Shown: positions 20,181 to 24,158 of the stretch, in pieces
How the letters are laid out: each line of letters starts with the position of its first letter
How positions within the stretch are numbered: position 1 is the first letter of the stretch
From: Haplomitrium mnioides
Lineage: Eukaryota; Marchantiophyta; Haplomitriopsida; Calobryales
Reading direction: 5' to 3'
DNA length: 24,158 bases
NCBI GenBank assembly: GCA_049999725.1
Contig: JBNGIS010018375.1
Coordinates: 1-24,158 of the forward strand
The notes under the pieces: model-generated
Told to the model about the DNA's origin: nothing
Databases searched by the model: none
The model's input: only the letters and a program-made list of their open reading frames with translations
Position numbers and translations under genes: made by a program

Positions 20181-20737
20181 AGGGACAAAACATTCAAACA
20201 TCAACTAGCAAAAAAAATGACATCAACTGCAAAAGGTGGAAAAAACTTAGGGGTTGAAAAAGCCCCAAAGAATCAAGACCAGGCTCCCACTCTTGTTTCC
20301 TATCCTCTAGCTTTTCTTCTTCATTGCCAAAAAGCTAGAGAATAGAAATTAAGGCAGCAAAGCTGTGGTGCATTTCTTACAATTGAAGGAGTTGTGAGAG
20401 ACAAGGACGATGACTTATTGTCCTATTTTGATGGTCTCAACGTAGCATTTTACCAAGTCCACGAGGAGGTCAATGCTCGACAAATGAAGGGCTTAATGAA
20501 ACCTAGGTGTTTCACTTTGGCTATTGCGAATATTCTTTATGGTTACAAGCTTAAGGAATGTAAGCATAACGATTCTGAACCATTTTCAAAAGATGACATT
20601 TTTTGCATGGTTTCATCTTTTGCGGCAATCACAATGTCGGATATTTGGTTTTTTGTTATTATAAATTCGTTGCAACAATTTGGCATCATTGAGGATGCCT
20701 TTTTGGAAGTTTGTTGTGCAATCAACCACGACATCTA

Positions 20738-20834
20738 GTAAGTTGTTCTTTGATTTTTTAGTTTTTAATTTCTCTTTTTTGCTTTTCATGCACTTTGACT
20801 ACAATGTTTGATTTGTTTGTTTTTCTTTTTATAG
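20738..20834 (+). other. Intron 2 of methyltransferase pseudogene
   Basis: Donor GTAAGT at 20738-20743 and acceptor TTTTTATAG ending at 20834. Length 97 bp, T-rich, typical of a plant intron. Splicing in phase 2 keeps the frame that leads to motif X and motif I. The codon at the junction is now a stop. Confidence 0.75.
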
Positions 20835-21477
20835 AGACAAAAGCAACATTCTTCATTCTGGTGGTCCCTGAATTGCACATGCCCATGAATATTGGACTGT
20901 GGGCTACTAGATGAAAGAATGAAAGAGGAGCATGAGGCTTTTTAGTTTGCAGCCTGCTCTTGCGACTAGACTACCTTGACAAATAATGCATAGTGTTTTT
21001 AGTTGACGTGTAGTTTCTGCAAAACTTAAACATCCATGAGCTGATGCTCTTGTCAATGTTTATAACAAGCCGCTGGCTCTTTACAAATTTTTCATCAACC
21101 ATTTGTCAACAGAGTAGAATTGGACCTTAGATCTTTTCTCTAGGTCTGGTACAGACCTTGTCTGTGCTTTAAAGCTCTTGCGAAATCGTGGTGAAATATG
21201 ATAGACGTCAATCTATCTACATTCCTTAGAGAGTTTTGACGATAGCTTCCTTACCATTCGATGTGACTGAGTCATAGATAGTCTATGTATACCACAAGAA
21301 ACCTATTTCTCTTGGTATTGCAGGTGCTACTAGTGATTCTATCGCAATATCTAAGACTGGAAAGTCTTGACAAGACTCTCTAGCAGTTGCAAATGTTCAG
21401 CCTTTGGATTTATATAAGACAATTCCTCCCGAGGAGGATAGAGCCTGAACATTTGTTTGAACAAATTTTTTTTAATA

Positions 21478-21483
21478 ATAAAG
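21478..21483 (+). terminator. Possible polyadenylation signal
   Basis: AATAAA lies 30 bp after the apparent end of the methyltransferase frame (TGA 21446-21448), within a T- and A-rich stretch. A chance hit is possible in such AT-rich DNA. Confidence 0.35.
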
Positions 21484-21614
21484 TACCTTTTTTTACAAAT
21501 TTTCAACTTGTTGCACTCCCAATCCATTTCAAGTCTTTTCATCACAATTCAATTTGGTGCGCCTAAGATCGGTTTGGAGTCAATTGCTAGTGTAAGAATG
21601 GTTTGGAGTCAATT

Positions 21615-21990
21615 TTTAGTCTAAGAATAGCTTGGAGTCCATGCGCACATGAGCTCTAGCAATCTATAGCCTCATAGGCTTTACGTTCTGGTTTAGAGTC
21701 TATGCGCACATAATTTTTCTAGTTCTCGTTCAGAGTCTATGTGTGCATAGGCTTTAGGGTTCTTGTTTAGAGTCTAGAGGTGCATAGGATTTAGGGTTCT
21801 TGTTCAAAGTCTTTGCGTGCATAGCTTCATTGTTCTCGTTCAGAGTCCCTACACGCATAGGCTTTAGGATTCTTATTTGGAGTCTATGCGTGCATAGACT
21901 TTAGGGTTCTAGTTTGGAATCTATGCTTGTTTAGGATTTAACAGCTACAACGCTCATAGTTTGGCTCAAAGTCTGTACGTGAATAGACAT
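21615..21990. repeat. 37-bp palindromic-core minisatellite after the methyltransferase gene
   Basis: About ten units. The best ones are 37 bp, with consensus near GGGTTCTTGTTTAGAGTCTATGCGTGCATAGGCTTTA. The core TCTATGCGYGCATAGR is the same dyad as in the 24-bp arrays; the spacer is longer and unrelated. Confidence 0.85.
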
Positions 21991-22285
21991 TCACGTTTGC
22001 AAATAAAATTTTTGATAAAAAGATATATGTTTTTTATTTTTGATAAATTTAGTGTATTCACAATAGTGTGAGGTTTTAATAAAATATTTCAATAACCAAA
22101 ATGCTTGTTTTCTAGGGTGTTTATTATAAAAACAATTTAAAATAGAATCTCAATGGAAAATACGCAATTCCTATTTCTAAAAAAACAATTTTCTTTGCAA
22201 AAAAGAAGATTAAACGTAAAATTGATGTTTTTCAATACCAAATCACAAAAAATAACATTTGCGACTATCAAGTGAAACACAAACT
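21990..22285. other. AT-rich gap, no gene seen
   Basis: Runs of A and T with no recognisable frame. The right-hand end of the element carrying the methyltransferase gene should lie here or shortly after, because chromovirus coding sequence begins at about 22290. A 13-bp near-palindrome AGTAGCGGCTACT at about 22308 overlaps the boundary and may be coincidence, since CTACT also occurs at the homologous place in element I. Confidence 0.4.
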
Positions 22286-22289
22286 CAGT

Positions 22290-22700
22290 AGCAGTTCTTG
22301 GTTCAAAGTAGCGGCTACTTATCTCCCATTGTCTTTAGATACTCAAGTCTGTAAGTTATCTTTTGCTTGGATTGGTCCTTTCTCTATTTCTTCCGTCGCT
22401 CAAAAACTCGATCTTCCTTTTCATATGAAGATTCATCTTGTGTCTCATGTCTCTAAACTTAAGCATTTTATTCTTAGTTCATCTTCTTTTTCAAATCGTA
22501 TTCATCTTCCTCTTCTGATAATTGTTTTTAATGATCATAAAGAATTTTAAGTGGACTGCATTTTGGCGAAAAGAGTTATCAAGCGACAACGATATTCACA
22601 AGTGGAAAGGTTATTCACTTCATGATGTTACTTGGGAACCTTATTCAAACCTTGAGAATGCTTAAGAGGCCATTCACATTTTTGAAAGTTGTGGCAATGA
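22290..22700 (+). pseudogene. Chromovirus integrase C-terminus and chromodomain, element II
   Basis: LDTQVCKLSFAWIGPFSISS and VAQKLDLPFHMKIHLVSHV parallel 12490-12620 of element I closely. After a stop at about 22549 and a frame change, KWKGYSLHDVTWEPYSNLEN at 22603-22662 is a canonical chromodomain, better kept than in element I. The remainder of the polyprotein is missing upstream, where the methyltransferase-bearing region abuts. The LTR follows directly. Confidence 0.8.
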
Positions 22701-22732
22701 GAAGGACGTTATTGACTAGAAGGCGCGATTTA

Positions 22733-23140
22733 TGTAACAGTACAAGCATGGTGTTGTGCTATTTATAAGAAAATAAAGAAGAGTGAAGGCAGTGGTAGAG
22801 GATCACTTTTAGTATTGATTACTTACCTTTGAAGTTACTTTTAGAGTTCTATGGTTGAAATTAGAAGTGGCTTCTAAGTGATCAATTTAATCTTGAAATT
22901 AGAAATGATCTATAAGTGAAAAAAGAGGGATGACAACCTCTTCCCTTGTATAAATAGAAGGGCTTTGTAGCCCTACTTCTCACTCAAGAGTTCCTCTCAA
23001 TTCGATTTGGCTCTTTGGTTGCTTGGCTTTGGCTAACACTCTTGGCTTTTGTTTGCTTATTGGCTTTGAGTTGTCTTACTCTATTAGAGTTATCTTGAAG
23101 TTGTTACTTATTTGAAAGTCGATCTTTGAGTTCTTTTACA
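22733..23140 (+). mobile_element. Complete chromovirus LTR, 408 bp, element II
   Basis: Begins TGTAACAGTACAAGC and ends GAGTTCTTTTACA, giving TGTAA/TTACA inverted ends. It contains TATAAATAG at 22949-22957. Its left part matches 12904-12996 and its right part 4753-4977, which shows that those two are halves of LTRs of the same family. It follows the chromodomain, so it is a 3' LTR. The complete copy also shows what is missing where copies A and B adjoin the LTR halves. Confidence 0.85.
22949..22957 (+). promoter_or_regulatory. LTR TATA box, element II
   Basis: TATAAATAG in the same context as 4786-4794, about 190 bp before the LTR end; the likely start-site element of the retroelement promoter. 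Confidence 0.6.
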
Positions 23141-23194
23141 GAATCCAGTAGTGCTATTTTTGACCTTTCTTTTGTGGAATCATATAGTGCTCCT

Positions 23195-23785
23195 CTCATA
23201 TTTTTTTTTTCTGTAAATCAAACATCGCGGCCTCAGATTTTTGTTTTTGGGGAATCATATGGCTCTTTGTTTTTACTTTTATTTTCATAGACTTATACAA
23301 CACACACTTTGATTTTCTTTTTTGTAGAATCGTACAACGTTTTCTTTTTTACTTTCGTTTTTGTGGAAATGAGTGACACACCCTCTAATTTTTGTTTCAT
23401 AGAATCAAACAACGCTTCGTTTGGATTTTCACTTTTGTGAATTTGGGCATCACTGTTTTTTTAATTTTGTTTTAGTGACATTGGGCCCTTCAATTTTCAA
23501 TTTCATGGAATCAGACTTCACGTCTTTCAACTTTCATTTCTGTAGAGTGAGGCCGTGTTTCTTTTTTATTTTTATGTTTGTGAAATTGAGTAGCCTGCAT
23601 TTTGACTTTTGTATTCTTGGAATCAGACATTACTCCTTTTCAAAATTGTTGAGTTGTGCACTAAATAGAGCATTTTGTTTGTTTTTGTAGAATTCAACCA
23701 TGCTCCATTTGTGTGTTCAATTTGTCCAAAGGTTGTTTGTTCCTTTTACTCTGTTTTTCTTACTTTTTCTTGTGGTGTAATGTGG
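23195..23785. repeat. Degenerate ~50-bp tandem repeat, copy 2
   Basis: Colinear with 9635-10210 (same units, same order, same orientation). It begins within about 55 bp of the LTR end and is followed by another LTR scrap, so this block is associated with the chromovirus family at both places in the window. The 23141-23195 stretch has further, weaker units. Confidence 0.75.
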
Positions 23786-23890
23786 GAGAGAAGTGAAGGA
23801 AGTGGTAGAGAGTCACTTTTAAGGTTGAGATAAGATTGCTTGCCTTCAAAGTCACTTTTAGTAGAGAGTCACTTTTAGGGTTAAAATTAC
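23785..23890 (+). mobile_element. LTR scrap of the chromovirus family
   Basis: GAAGTGAAGGAAGTGGTAGA and the repeated AGTCACTTTTA phrases resemble 22783-22900 of the complete LTR. The fragment starts inside the LTR and lacks both ends. It contains two copies of TAGAGAGTCACTTTTA, suggesting an internal duplication. Confidence 0.5.
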
Positions 23891-24158
23891 AAGTGACTTG
23901 ATACAAAGTGATTGAATCATCGGCTTGCACAAGTAGCCCGATACTTGCCTTCTTACCTAGTCGGATCATTGAAATTTGGACCACTAGGCCCAAATTAAAT
24001 TTTTCATTCTCCCTTGCAAAAAGGTAGAGATGATGATCGGGGTCTTTCAAGGAACATTAGTTTACTAACCAGTTCTAGTCTAATTTTAAAGGCTCTAGAG
24101 CCTTGACAATGTCCGAATACCTATAAGGCTTTGGTTTGGGAGTGCCGGAAACTTTTCC
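23891..24158 (-). pseudogene. Second copy of the unidentified left-edge protein
   Basis: From the right edge: GTPKPKPYRYSDIVKALEPL, LD-stop-NWLVN-stop-CSLKDPDHHLYLF, FNLGLVVQISMIRLGKKAS and LLVQADDSITLYQVT, matching 1-273 (-) block by block. Two stops sit where the left copy has Trp-type and Cys codons. It reaches further than the left copy (LYQVT) before joining the LTR scrap near 23890. Function unknown. Confidence 0.5.

Larger units (their letters stand above)
18322..21448 (+). pseudogene. ParB-like / N6-N4 DNA methyltransferase fusion, three exons, decayed
   Basis: Exon a (18322-19784) stays in one frame to 19569 with only nonsense changes (18496, 18721, 18748, 18772, 18898, 19078, 19396), then shifts once near 19555. 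It has an N-terminal block (FVDGYKDVKCIERDFIKLII), a Lys/Ser/Pro linker, then a ParB/sulfiredoxin-like block: HSFFIVVVD, GNHSAIPRQLL, VYVGLTPTKARIFAVDNNYD. Exon b (20181-20737) is one frame with one stop and carries FTLAIANILYGYKLKE, matching motif IV of class-beta N-methyltransferases (normally DPPYG-like; here NILYG), and FFVIINSLQQFGI. Exon c (20835-21448) has YNKPLALYKFFI (motif X) and LDLFSRSGT (motif I, normally FSGSGT), in that order. The product would bind SAM and methylate adenine N6 or cytosine N4 in DNA. An upstream exon is probably missing. The domain calls are motif recognition without a search. Confidence 0.65.

Noticed and set aside
22305-22322. AGTAGCGGCTACT as a terminal inverted repeat of the methyltransferase element
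   Set aside because: The right half aligns with chromovirus sequence in element I (CTACTCATGATCTC at about 12470), so the palindrome may be accidental.
1-24158. tRNA, rRNA or organellar gene content
   Set aside because: No cloverleaf-forming or rRNA-like stretch was seen; the tRNA-like string at 4979-4990 is a retroelement primer site.

Overview
The window looks like nuclear DNA of a land plant with a large, repeat-filled genome, most likely a gymnosperm. Reasons: chromodomain-bearing Ty3/gypsy (chromovirus) fragments with a tRNA-iMet-type primer site, 5' fragments of two plant genes (callose synthase and a nardilysin-like protease), intron-bearing transposon genes, and strongly AT-rich, stop-ridden sequence throughout. 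The gymnosperm guess is inference. No gene appears intact, except possibly one open frame that runs off the left edge. I see no rRNA, tRNA or CRISPR array.

Layout: (1) 1-273 (-) is an unidentified 91-codon open frame; a decayed relative lies at 23891-24158 (-). (2) About 1185-4753 (+) is copy A of an intron-bearing element encoding a DDE-transposase-like protein with a GHTHDQID motif. (3) 4753-13000 is a wrecked chromovirus: right part of its LTR, primer site, gag, zinc knuckle, protease, then integrase, chromodomain and left part of the other LTR; no reverse transcriptase or RNase H is visible. It is interrupted at 5.8-9.08 kb by a less AT-rich insert holding the 5' ends of a callose synthase and a nardilysin-like gene (both -), and at 9.64-11.39 kb by a degenerate tandem repeat and the 3' end of a second chromovirus (-). 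(4) 13044-17730 (-) is copy B of the transposase element, inverted relative to A. (5) 18322-21448 (+) is a three-exon relic of a ParB-like plus N6/N4-type DNA methyltransferase fusion, divergent from copy B. (6) 22.29-23.14 kb is the 3' end and a complete LTR of another copy of the first chromovirus, followed by a second copy of the tandem repeat and an LTR scrap.

The unifying oddity is a minisatellite family with a palindromic core close to TCYATGCGCGCATRGA. It occurs with spacer periods of 24, 24, 30, 37 and 52 bp, in or beside the introns and flanks of both transposase copies and the methyltransferase gene, and not in the chromovirus internal regions.

Most interesting idea: transposase copy B and the divergent ParB/DNA-methyltransferase gene, with their CpG-rich palindromic arrays, may be parts of one plant DNA element that carries its own DNA methyltransferase. 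The methyltransferase call rests on motifs in the class-beta order (IV, X, I) read in a frame that holds across two predicted splice junctions. That both genes belong to one element is inference.
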